A DNA stretch of 64,000 nucleotides from Aurelia coerulea (Eukaryota; Cnidaria; Scyphozoa; Semaeostomeae; Ulmaridae), in NCBI GenBank assembly GCA_039566865.1, contig CM076959.1:10833501-10897500 (forward strand). Reading direction: 5' to 3'. Each line of letters opens with the position of its first letter. Positions within the stretch are counted from its first letter, which is position 1. The notes below the pieces were generated by a model. It was not told where the DNA came from. It saw only the letters and a program-made list of their open reading frames with translations, and made no database searches. Shown here one piece after another: positions 53,597 through 63,990 of this stretch. The position numbers and the translations under genes were made by a program.

Positions 53597-55017
53597 ATCA
53601 TCACCAAAATTCTAATGTTTGCTCAAAGCTGCGAAGACAGTAAATGCCATGGGAAGTTTTTAAAGGTACTGCCAGTAAGGGATGGACAATTCCTCGTGCA
53701 AACAAGCACAGACTGACAGACACATGGCAGCATTTGGGCCTAATAATCTACACATTCTCTCTTTATTACCCTTATGACCAGAGCTTGGGAGAGTAGAAGA
53801 AAGAGCCGCTTGTGAAAAAGACATGACCAATTGCAAGAAAAAAAACTCTGCAGTTTTTTAGTTATATAACCTGTTATGTATTCCTCAGAGCCAGGGGCGT
53901 CATCAGAAGGGGGCAAATATAACTTTAAATGATACCGTTTGAAATTAGAACAGGCATCAGTTGTTTTGTAGATATTTTCAGGCACGGGGGGGGGGGGTAC
54001 CTGGGGATGTGTCGCAATGAAGAGTATACTTTTTCGGAAATCTAGTCAAGCCAAGAGTATACTTTTTTTGCATTTTGGCTCATCAACGGTCTAGCCAAGG
54101 GTATCATTTTTGACAATATTGGTCTAGCGAGAGGTCATAATATCATATTTGGTACAAATTTGACAATATTGGTCCAGAGAATGGCCAACATTATTGGTCT
54201 AGCCAAGGGTACCATTTCCGTAAAATTTCGTCAGGCCAAAAGGGTATGATATTGAATATGCTCAAGGCAGACCCCTACCCAAAATTTAGCCAAGAACCCC
54301 CCTCCCCATGATTTCAGGCCACCACGCGCTTTTTGGCCCATACTGTTTACGAAGTGCAGTTGATGGGATGATATACGCGTAAAATGTTGGGTCTTATCTC
54401 ATTGTTGCTGCTAGGAAACGCAGGAAACAAACGCCTTCTTTACAGCTAGAAAACACCCTTCAAGCACCCATCAGCATTAAGAAGCGAATGCTACTGCAAA
54501 ATCTCAGGAATTTTCAATAGAAATTGATAGGAAATCCTGCAAAACAAAAATTGGCAAACGCCGAAGCTCTACTCTTTAAACATTTTAACATCAAATGTTT
54601 TTAGTGATTCAGCCTGCTCTCAAGTTACAAGTAGTTTTCCATAAGAAACAAGAGATAAAAGTACCAAAAGTACTTCAGTAAAATCTCACCCCTCCCTCGA
54701 CATTTTCTCCTGGGATTTAGATGAATTATACAGTACATACTCTGTTATTCGATACTCTGTTATTCGATACTCTGTTATTCGATCTTCAAGAGACACTCTG
54801 TTATTCGATCTTCACAACATGTCGCTGCGTGCCGTGATCTTTGGTCAGCTTCCGTTTTTGAACGCAACCCCCTATTTTTTCAGTTGACCACAAGAGATTA
54901 GCTATCTCATTAATTATTCATGAAGTCCGGAGATATACAAGTCTATTTCGCTTTTCACTTTTCCCTTCAATTTTTTTGACGAATTTTTTTTGACGAAATA
55001 GACTTGGGGCAAGTCTA

Positions 55018-55600
55018 AGGGGGGGGGGGTGTTGCTGTATATTTTGTTAGTATGAAAGAATGTCGACTGCATTCAGGGCATAAGAATCATCTCATTAGGA
55101 ATGCATAGGAAGAAGTGCTCCCATCGAAATTGTAAGGGCGGAAGAAGACTTCAAAATGGGCAGGATTTCAATTTTTGCATCAAGCACCCCTATCCCAGAG
55201 TACCCCCCTGGGACATGAAAGGATTGATTTCCTTGTCATACATCGAAAAGATTGATTGTTCAAATTCAATGATTTATTGTTATCTTACAATGGAGTAGTG
55301 TTAAATTGACAATGGTTGACAAAAGAAGAAAGCTAATTGGATAAACGGCTTCGTGCCTTATATATATAGATTTCACGTGAAGTTAAGAAAGTTTTAGTAC
55401 TACGGGCTTATCCAAGTTTCTTATAAAAGAAAAAGTCAGATCGTGATTCTTTTAAGGCAACTAAGGCAAGTCCCCAATTTACTGCATTACAGTAACATTC
55501 GTGAACAACTTTGGGAGAGTGAAAGCTGCAAATTGTAATAGGCCCCCGTAGCTTCTTATAAAGAAAATTACAACGGCCTGAAAACGCTTGGATAAAAGCA
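55018..55600. other. Short intergenic stretch
   Basis: A G-run follows the TA element. The 65-codon plus-strand frame at 55101-55298 has paired cysteines (CSHRNC) but no recognised domain. Confidence 0.4.
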
Positions 55601-55602
55601 TA

Positions 55603-56102
55603 GGGCTCAAATCTTTCAAATCTTTAAAAAGGTCGGTGTAAAATTCTATTCTATTTTTCTTTGAATTGGATTGCTTGAAAGGAACTTATGGTACTTTGCT
55701 TTAAATCTGCCGTGGAAATTTTATGATATCTTTATTTTTTTTAAAATGGCGGCAATTTGATAATTTTTGAAAAAATTCATGGAATATTTTGAAAAAATTT
55801 AAATCATTGTAAATCCTAAACTAATAGAGGAAACATTACATAACCTTCAAGAAAACCATAGTTTATGGAGGTCTACAAGATGGTGGCAAGCAGAAATCTG
55901 TAGCTTTTGTGGTTTAGGATTTAGAAATTTGATGACGTCATAGCCTCAAATTTAATAAATGCCGCCATATTGAAACTAACCAAGATATCAATAAATTGCC
56001 ACGGCAGATTTACAGCAAAAAACCCTAAGTTCCTTCCAAGCTATTTATTTCAAAGAAAACGGGAATAAAATTTTACACCGACCTTTTTAAAGATTTGAGC
56101 CC
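55603..56102. mobile_element. Foldback MITE with about 110 bp arms
   Basis: GGGCTCAAATCTTT...AAAAAGGTCGGTGTAAAATT at the left is mirrored at the right (AATTTTACACCGACCTTTTT...AAAGATTTGAGCCC), flanked by TA (55601-55602 and 56103-56104). CTGCCGTGG and CCACGGCAG mark the inner ends of the arms. There is no coding capacity. Confidence 0.75.
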
Positions 56103-56194
56103 TATGTTTTGGATAAAGGGAAATCCATGAAACAGTTCCAAATTCAATTGCAACTTCAGAAAACCGCTTTATTTGTCGAAAAATGCATTCATTC

Positions 56195-56410
56195 AAAAGA
56201 AAACAGGCAACTCGTAATTTTAGTTTCAACTCGCACTTTTGAGATTCCAACTTGCACTTTTGAGTTTCCAACTCGCACTTTTGAGTTTGCAACTCGCCAC
56301 TTAAGTGCAACTCGCAACTCGCAACTCGTAACTCGCATAATAAATGCAACTCGCTACTCGCAAAATAAGTGTAACTGGAAACTGGAAACTGCAACTCGCA
56401 GCTCGCACTT
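56195..56410 (-). repeat. Degenerate GCGAGTT-type satellite, inverted
   Basis: The minus strand carries many GCGAGTT heptamers mixed with AAAAGTGCGAGTTGGAAACTC units of about 21 bp. It is the diverged, opposite-strand counterpart of the perfect array at 45038. Confidence 0.8.
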
Positions 56411-56429
56411 TACCATATCACGGGGGGGG

Positions 56430-56625
56430 GCCTGGTGAAAGCTTTTCTTTGGGTTTTATAGAAATTTAAGCTTCTTCCACAAATTGCTGTTGTGAATGAC
56501 AAGAATGATACCTCATAAAACTCAAGTGATGTGAACTGACAGTACATGAAGTCCTGAAAAATTTGAATGTGAAGAAAAGAAATTTCTGAAAGCCCTGAAT
56601 AAGATAAGAACCAATTTATCCCTAA
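56430..56625. repeat. Partial copy of pogo-type MITE
   Basis: The segment from GAAAGCTTTTC through TGTGAACTGACAGTA to AAGATAAGAACCAATTT matches the interior of 49658-50128, without termini. Confidence 0.6.
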
Positions 56626-56894
56626 TCCATATTTATTATATGACATGGTCGGTACCGGTGGGGAAGAAAATGTCTTGCTAAAATGTAAATATGACAGAAA
56701 AATCAGAAGGATCATCCACAGAACAGGGAGGGGGAGGGTAATTAATATGATTTTGGTGGTGGAGAGATGTAAGTACGGCGGGATGTACTGCCCAAATATA
56801 TTACTTTCAACATTTTTCACAAAAACATGGATCCAATTTTTTTGAAAATTGGCATGGAAGAGTCTTGTGCACGTTTTCTTTGTAAGTTATATTA

Positions 56895-57200
56895 ATTTTT
56901 TCTCAGTGACTCTCTCTCTGTCTCTTCAGTACTAAAATGCCTGGTTCACCCGAATCACCCGGATCACCCACTTTCTCCAGCCAGTCGACAAATTGTTTTT
57001 TCTCAGTGACTCTCTGCGTGTGTCTTCAGTACTAAAATGCTTGGTTCACCCGAATCACCAAGATCACCCACTTTCTCCAGCCAGTCGATAAATTTATTTT
57101 TTCGCAGTGACTCTCTGTGCGTGTCTTCAGTACTAAAATGCCTGGTTCACCCGAATCACCCGGATCACCCACATTCTGCAGCCAGTTGATAAATTTATTT
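56895..57200 (-). repeat. 101 bp minisatellite, inverted array
   Basis: Three reverse-complement units of the array at 41612, followed to about 57305 by the same unique flank (GATGAAATTCATTCTCTGAT) that precedes the array at 39612. It therefore shows the locus as it was without the TA element. Confidence 0.8.
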
Positions 57201-57305
57201 AAATCTAAAATCAAATTGAGTCAATTAGAATATAATTCATCCTTAGATAAAATTCATTCTCTGATAAAAGTCTATCCCTGGATGAAATTCATTCTCTGAT
57301 ACATC

Positions 57306-58249
57306 GAGGGTCTGCCAAATCGCCAGAGGCGTAATAAACAATAAACAGCATGTTCGTTGCTTTAACTCCGATTAGAATTTCATTCTAATCTGCATTTATC
57401 CCCTAGATATCAAACAGACAGAACCCACCCTAAGACCTCTAAGGCATATTGTACTGGCATGCGTTGTATGTACATTGTATTCCATTCAATTGTTTCATGA
57501 TTCGTTTGAAAGTTTTGAGATTTTCAGTTAATTTTGTCTCATTAGAGAGGCAAGTTAGAGAGATTATATCATGAATACTTTCCAAAGCACATGAAAAATT
57601 TGACTTCTCGTTGTTTGTATTTGAAAAGAATATAAGACGCATGGACATGGCCCTGGTCAAACAAATGTAATGAAAATGTGGTAAGAATGATAAAGTCATG
57701 CCACGTCTCCAAACTAAGCGTGCATGTGCTTCTTTTCCTCTTACAAAAACAATACAAAAACACTTGGGATGGAATACAATGCAAGGACCGATTCCTCAAG
57801 GAAAAGTCACTTCAAGAACAATTGAAGCAATGCAAAGTAGAATTCTTTTCAAAAGTAAAAACTGAAGGTCAAAGTTGAAAATTCTGTTGCAAAATGCCTG
57901 TGTGGTGTCAAATCATGGCTAGGCCATATCTAAAAACATCTGATTTCAGGTGCACTCCAAATCTTGACCTTGTGAACTCATATCTCCTGAAATTCTAATT
58001 TCAATTGCATACCTGACCGGGCATCTAATGTTGGACAGAATCTAGTATAATGTCCATTAGGTTTTAATTGTTCGTTGTGTACTTAGTTGTATGTAGTTTT
58101 AACATTGCATGTCTTTTCATTGGCCATGGGGTAGTCATTGTCTTTCGCTCCCCTTGGCATCGTCCCTGTAGTGTCGTATAGCAATTAGGAAGGTATAGTA
58201 GAATGAAATATTTATTGTAAAATTGTTTTTGAATAAAAAAAAATATCTC
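57306..58249. other. Intergenic, no gene seen
   Basis: No coding or structural feature was recognised apart from a possible LINE 3' UTR-like stretch at about 58050-58240. Confidence 0.4.
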
Positions 58250-58404
58250 CGGTGTTTGGTGGACGAATTCAAAATGCATGATATGTGCATCTAAGTTGAA
58301 GATCAACAAATGACAAATGTAGCTATGAACTCAAAAAGTCCCAAAACGTTATCGTTTTGTTCCCTTGTTCAGTCAAAAGGGGGTAATTTTTTGAGACACC
58401 CGGT
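58250..58404. mobile_element. MITE family E, right-end copy
   Basis: The right end GGGGGTAATTTTTTGAGACACCCGG is followed by TA (58405-58406). Inward, it is the inverse of parts of 38715-38890. The two ends are 19.7 kb apart and most likely belong to different copies. Confidence 0.5.
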
Positions 58405-58822
58405 ATAGTTTCCTGCAATGTACTACTGCACAACGGTATAGTTTCCGTTTAGGCCACATCCGATATTCGGACAGTTTGAAATTGTAGCGTGCATGCAAGG
58501 ACCGTGGGACTCTTTAAAGAGTCTGATTCTGTATTTGTGGGGCAGCAGATGCATCATATGTGCGAGTCTCAAAGCAAACGTGGTAGTAGTGAGTTTGATT
58601 ATAGACTACACGAAGCAATCTAAGATCATAACTCCTGGAGTAAAATTTAATAATTACTCACAACAGTATCAGGTGAGCCAAAAAATTCAAACCCTTGCAA
58701 GCCTGTAGTTTTTTAAGGCTAAGCTTCCATCTGTTCATTTTCAATTGTATACGTTTTCAAATAACTAAGTTTTCAGATGATCTTGAGCCATTTCCATTAA
58801 TTTGTTTCCCCAAGAAAGCCAG

Positions 58823-58834
58823 ATAATAATAATG

Positions 58835-58873
<39 letters not shown>

Positions 58874-58907
58874 TTAATAATAATAATAATAATAAAAATA
58901 TTAATAA
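58823..58907 (-). repeat. (AAT)n microsatellite, LINE 3' tail
   Basis: A slightly imperfect AAT run lies immediately beyond the 3' UTR of the minus-strand LINE end at 59089, so it likely represents that element's tail. Confidence 0.85.
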
Positions 58908-59088
58908 TGCGAAATTTACATAGCGCCACAATACTAAAGGATACTCGGTTGCACTTTACAGTCTAAGTCCTATTTACAATTTAAAAATCCGATTTAAGAA
59001 TATGTATAAAAAAAGATAAAAAGCATGTTAAAATTTACAATTCTTGATGATTCATTGGAAAACGATGTTCCTCAACCCTAGTCCAACA

Positions 59089-59268
59089 CTAATTGTACGC
59101 TATTTCAAAATAATGTGTTTTCAGGAGCCTCTTGAAAGTTTTTATACATTTTGTGCTCTTTATATTTTCCGGTAAAGAGTTCCATACTGCAGGAGCAGCA
59201 TATGTAAATGCTCTGGTGCCAAATATTTTAGTTCTTGTCATTGGTAGCTTCAGTCTATTTTTCTTATC
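59089..59268 (-). pseudogene. LINE C-terminal end, minus strand
   Basis: The minus strand reads LKLPMTRTKIFGTRAFTYAA, then VWNSLPENIKS and KTFKRLLKTHYFE to a stop at 59089. This is the standard LINE RT tail ('fG.rAF..aaP.lWNsLP..ik'). Everything upstream is missing: at 59269 the sequence switches directly to a plus-strand LINE. The element is severely 5'-truncated. Confidence 0.7.
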
Positions 59269-60724
59269 ATGAAGCTATCGCAGAACATATGAACACCTAT
59301 TTTTGTAACGTCGGTGAAAACCTTAGTGAGAAAATTCCTGCCACACAAAGCCCGCTTTTTGAGGGTAAATATTCCGTAAATCCAGAAGGAACACGGTTTC
59401 ACTTTCAACCTGTAAATTCACACCAGGTCGCAATTGTCTTGGGGAAATTCAAAACATCTACCGGGTGAGCCAGAAAAAAGTTTCCACTTTCTAAAATTCG
59501 TAGCACCACAAGTACTTCATGTATTTGGATGATTCAAATTCTAGTTGAAAGCCAAAAGATCGAAGCATTTTTGTGATTTTCTCGTCTTCTTACGAGCACT
59601 GCAAATATAGGTAAATTCAACTTTACAAAAATTTCATGGCTGCAAAATGACAGAAAGAAGGCCTAAAACACTTGATCAAATCGTTAGGACTCTCCTCACA
59701 CAGAACAATACGCACATGCGTTTAACCTCTCTCAAGAGTTACAAGAAATAGATTCTCAAACAGATACTAAAGATTTTGAGAAATTGCATTTTCTCTGTTG
59801 TTCTGAGCGAGGAGTCCTTTATGATTTGATCAAGCATTTTAGGCCTTTTTCAGTCATTTTGCAACCATCAAGTTTTTGTAAGCTTAAATTTACCAATTTT
59901 TCCAATGCTCGTAAGAACGTTAGAAAAATCACAAAAATACTTCGATCTTTTAGCTGTCAAGCAAATATTGATTCATTCCAATACATTTAGTACTCTTGAT
60001 GCTATGAATTTTCAAAAGTGGGAACTTTTTCTGGCTCACCCGGTATGGGTTTTGGCACTGACTGCATTGCAAATCATTTTTTGAAGATCGGTCTCCCAGT
60101 TATTTCAGACTCCCTTTGTGATATATTTAATCTGTCTATTGCCACAGAAGTTTTTCCAGATTCTTGGAAAATTGCTAGGGTTTATCCTATTTTCAAAAGT
60201 GGTCAAACTGATGGTCGTTCTAATTACAGACCTATATCTGTTCTCCCTGTTCTTTCGAGAATTTTTGAAAAAAATGATCTTCAACCAACTCTATAAGTAC
60301 TTGGATACAAACAAACACTTGTTTCTAAACAATCCGGTTTTAGACGCCTGTACCCTGTTGTAACAAGTCTCCTGTCCTGCACTAACGATTGGTATAAGAA
60401 CATGGATACTGGGAAATACACTGCATTGGTGTTCATAGACCAAAAGAAAGCGTTTGATACTGTAGATCATGATATCCTGCTAAAGGAATACGGAATTTCT
60501 GGTATCGAGCATGCGTGGTTTACATCATATCTCCAAGACAGACGGCAGTTATGCAAGGTCAATGGTGTTTCCTCACGAATAGAAGAAATACATTGTGGTT
60601 CTTCCACAAGGATCTTGTCTTGGGTCTCTTCTTTTTAGACTTTATATCAATGACCTTCCGTTTTGTCTGGACAACTGCCAGGTGACTATGTATGCTGATG
60701 ATACCAGTATCTCTTTTTCTGCAA
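59269..60724 (+). pseudogene. LINE RT, split by MITE and frameshifted
   Basis: Pieces in order: EAIAEHMNTYFCNVGENLSE and FQPVNSHQVAIVLGKFKTS (to 59460), then after a 583 bp MITE, GFGTDCIANHFLKIGLPVIS, WKIARVYPIFKSGQTD, NYRPISVLPVLSRIFEK (60046-60270), then KYTALVFIDQKKAFDTVDH (60414 onward), then the PQGSCLGSLLF and YADDTSISFSA boxes in another frame, ending near 60724. At least three indels break the frame. The RT catalytic box survives as YADD but the protein cannot be made. It joins abruptly to another RT type at about 60725. Confidence 0.75.
59461..60043. mobile_element. Long-TIR MITE, family F, inside LINE
   Basis: Ends CCGGGTGAGCCAGAAAAA and the inverse TTTTTCTGGCTCACCCGG are flanked by TA (59459-59460 and 60044-60045). 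Arms match for about 150 bp. It lacks the AAAACCAGAG box of families A and B. Removing it and one TA restores the LINE reading frame. Confidence 0.8.
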
Positions 60725-61907
60725 GGAACGTCCCTTTCTGATCCTAAGACCTCTAGTTAAACTAGCAGAAGAAACTTGTGAATGCACAGACGATCTACCA
60801 AGTAAGATTAAGGACTGCAATGAATCAGAAGACTTAACAGACAGCATAGTAGAAAGTATGGACGTAAAAGCACTATATCTGTCAATAGACGTCGATTTTG
60901 CTGCAGATAAATGCTTTGAATAAATCAACGAAAGTGACATGGAATTCATAAACATTGACATTGACAATCTTGGTCTATTTCTTATGATGACAAATGAAAA
61001 AGAAGAGTCAGAGAAGCCAAAGATCTTTTGAAGTATTGCCCAGCTAGAATTACGACTAGTGGAAGAGCTCCTAAACGTTGGACATATTTTGCAAGGAGTG
61101 ACATCAAACAGGCTCGTTAGAAATAAAGGAATTAATTGCATATGCTTTTGCATGTTGATTGATAAGCTGTTCCGTAGGGCTGATGTAATTTACATCAGCC
61201 CTACACGGAACAGCATAGCAATCACCATGAAAATCATATATGTCCGTTTCACAACAACGTATGCAAGCAAACACAAGGCGGCGCAAAAGGCGTAGGGATA
61301 GCAGGAGATATAGGGACATAATTCATGGTTTGGTGGGACAGGGAACTAAAAAGCAGACTACGCAGACAAAATATAGAAATCCGACTTTACAAAAGATATG
61401 TAGACGACACAAACCTTGTGGCAAAAACTGTTCCAAACGCAAATAAACAACCAAACGATAAAGTAACAATGGAAACAATTCAAAAGATAGCAAATGAAAT
61501 ACATCCTAGTATTAGATTTCCCAACAAACCATACTCATAGAATTATGGATAGATATGGCGGAAGTTGACGGTTCAATGAAACCCCAAATTCTGTTCACTC
61601 ATTACATGAAACCGATGGCCAATAAATACCTCATCAATGCTAGGTCAACTTTATTTGCAACGATGAAAACCAACGTACTAGCAGCTGACTTTATTTGGTC
61701 AAAATAACGAGGAATGTTTCTTTACAATGTCCAGAATGTGAAAGACACAAATATATCCAGCATTTCATCAAAAGAATGCAGTTCTCGGGATATCACCAGC
61801 AGGAGCGAGTTAAAGTGCATACTAAAACGAAGAGAGGGTTTGAACAGATCATAGAAAGGGAGCTGAGAGGAGAATGTCCGATGTATAATTCGATAAGATA
61901 ACGCGGT
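60725..61907 (+). pseudogene. Decayed reverse transcriptase with YVDD box
   Basis: Discontinuous frames show RPLVKLAEETCECTDDL, IVESMDVKALYLSIDVDFAA (an RT block with the catalytic-type Asp), RLYKRYVDDTNLVAKTV (YVDD at 61397-61408) and IQHFIKRMQFSGYHQQERVK near the end. Several stops and shifts separate them. The pattern differs from the LINEs nearby and is closer to Penelope-like or other telomerase-related RTs, but I could not place it firmly. No nuclease domain was found with it. Confidence 0.5.
61167..61213. repeat. Near-perfect 47 bp palindrome
   Basis: CTGTTCCGTAGGGCTGATGTAA faces TTACATCAGCCCTACACGGAACAG; only a two-base insertion breaks symmetry. It lies within the decayed RT. Confidence 0.85.
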
Positions 61908-61921
61908 TATCTTATCGAATT
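61887..61921. repeat. Perfect 35 bp hairpin
   Basis: AATTCGATAAGATAAC, loop GCG, then the exact complement. It covers the stop codon of the last RT fragment frame. Confidence 0.9.
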
Positions 61922-63243
61922 TAAATTAATAGCGATTGAATGGAATTTTATTGCAATTAATGGGACGTGATGTTAGTTTCTTAGTCAATAGGGCTGTGTC
62001 CCTTGTGACCATGTTTATAACTTCATCTTTGGGATAATATCGTTGAAAGTAACTTCTTGCGTTTGTGCATGTCGGCTGCACGTGGAATGCCTGTTCTTCA
62101 AAGGAATATAAAAAGTAATACGGGCATGTTTATCAGTCGTCTATAATCTAAGCAGCACACTGGTTTGCACCAGAAGAGCGCTGATTATTTTTACTGAGAA
62201 GGTAGTGGCCTATTCAAGATGTTGCGAGGTTTGTTGTTTGGTCGTTCATGGTGAGATCCAACCATTACTTTATTTTCTCTACTAGATGTTTGTTTATATT
62301 TTGGCTGATTCTTTGAGTAATTTGAATTGTATCATGTTGGGAAAGATCTGGGGTTTGGCCAAAGATGAGACGACCGACTTGTTCTGAGGCCTGGTGGGTA
62401 TCGCGAGCGACATTCAATACATCGTGCGTAACATTCTGCTGCAGAATCTTTGCACGGTGACACTGTAGAGCTTCCAGGCTGCTTCAGAGTGAGGTAAATG
62501 AGCCTTTGGACCTTTTCATTTTATTTCCTTTAGGGCTGCATGCACTGTTTACTTTCCCACCTTGTGCTGCATGTCGAGTTTGCTTGTGCTCGCCTTGCCC
62601 AATTCGAACTCGGTCTCCTGTTCTAATTAGTCACTTGAGATATTCTAATACACTTTTCGCCGTATTCTTGCAGGAGCTAGTACTGCTTTATGTTATTTGT
62701 TGAATCGTAACTTTCCTGTAATTTTCACGGTCAAAAAAATCGCCTAGGCACTTTTCAAGAGGCCACGCACCGTTCGTTTTCCAGCATTTTACCTGGAAAA
62801 ATCTTCATTTTGGACACTGTTCTATTTGCTCTTGTGTCAAACCAGTTCTCAGGCTTCATTCTTTCATAATTCCGTCTTGTGACTGGGGCCTGGGCTAATG
62901 TCGCGTAGTAGAATGTTTCGTTGCCATTGTTTTCTCTCCACAGGCGACCGTGTGGATTTTTTTGGAGCTAGTAGAGTCTTCATAAGGTGTTCTGAGTGCC
63001 TTAGGTATCATAGTCTAGTGAACGTTTGGTAATGGCTAAGATTTTTGGTATTTTCAAAACGTGCATAGCATCACATTATTGCATTCCAATGATTTTTCAA
63101 CTGGTCTCAGTCGTCACATTCATTTCTCATTTCGGGAATGCGTGCTTGTATCTACATCCCTTCCAGGCCCAGGCCTTTCAAACTTTCAATCTCCACAGCT
63201 TATGAGATGTGAAAATGGGGTATAATGAAAATTGACCAGGTCA
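61922..63243. other. Intergenic, no gene seen
   Basis: No coding signature was recognised; small frames such as 62506-62703 look random. Confidence 0.45.
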
Positions 63244-63990
63244 GGGGCAATTGTAACACGCTGTTACAATTGCCCCGGTTTAAGCTGACCGATGGCTTGG
63301 TCTTGATTCAGTTTCTATTCGAGGCGAACAGCATGCATCCACGCAGTATTATAGAGTTAAATTTTTGAAACTTTTAAACAATAATTCCTTTGATATAAAA
63401 CACTTTTTCTCACAATTGATTCATTTGGTCAATTGATTCATCGAGCTTTACAAAGAAACAACAAGTCTGGAGATCTGAAATAATCAAGCTTTCCAACGTA
63501 TAGTGCACATTTTCTCAACCTCAGGGGAGGGATGATGAATTGGAATGTTTCACATCAACGATATTTTGTATTTTCATTTATCTTAAACATGGTTCGTAGC
63601 AGAAAACGGATAAAAAACCGAGGAGAAAATCTGCATTTACTGCCAGAGGCAGCACGATGCGTTTTAAATCAGGCAAAATCCGTACGATGCATTGCCAAAG
63701 AGATGAATTTATGTCACGTAACCCCGTCAAGATATTGCCATAGATTAAGAAATATGGAATCTGAATCCAAAAGCGGGCTACAATCCCCAAACAAGGGTAT
63801 TTTCAAAGGATCAAGAAAAGGCTTTGGGCCAATAAACACTTCTTTCCCTATATTAGCTTCAAAATCTTTGGTCTCACTACAGATGAAGAGAAGAGTGGAT
63901 ACCTAGCATTCATATGTTCTTCGTTGAGAAACAAAAATAGCCGGTGAATGATTCTCTGTACTGATTTTAAAGATGTGTTACAATTGCCCC
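63244..63990. mobile_element. Possible pogo-like element
   Basis: GGGGCAATTGTAACAC at 63244 is repeated inverted as GTGTTACAATTGCCCC at 63975-63990, bracketing a helix-turn-helix frame. The left copy is itself one arm of a 33 bp hairpin (63244-63276, loop CGC). The boundary and target duplication are uncertain and the window ends just beyond. Confidence 0.45.
63589..63906 (+). CDS. Pipsqueak/CENP-B-type HTH fragment, probable transposase start
   Basis: From the ATG at 63589 the frame encodes MVRSRKRIKNRGENLHLLPE, then AARCVLNQAKSVRCIAKEMN and HVTPSRYCHRLRN, the basic start and helix-turn-helix layout of pogo-family transposases and pipsqueak proteins. This would bind the element ends. The 105-residue frame stops at 63906 with no DDE catalytic domain, so it is a truncated or non-autonomous copy. 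The upstream extension of the frame to 63532 lacks the pattern, so I prefer the later start. Assignment rests on pattern only. Confidence 0.5.
   Translation: MVRSRKRIKNRGENLHLLPEAARCVLNQAKSVRCIAKEMNLCHVTPSRYCHRLRNMESESKSGLQSPNKGIFKGSRKGFGPINTSFPILASKSLVSLQMKRRVDT

Larger units (their letters stand above)
50930..55015. mobile_element. 1.85 kb TA-flanked element, copy 2, with LINE
   Basis: Reverse-orientation copy of 39765-41609 with the same ends and TA on both sides (50928-50929 and 55016-55017). The sequence matches almost base for base except for a 2.2 kb LINE inserted between AAATCGCTTT and GCATATCATC. Near identity suggests recent transposition or duplication. Confidence 0.8.

Noticed and set aside
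38715..58404. Reading the two family E ends as one 19.7 kb transposon
   Set aside because: The arms diverge within about 200 bp, the box near the left end is missing at the right, and no transposase lies between. Separate copies are simpler.
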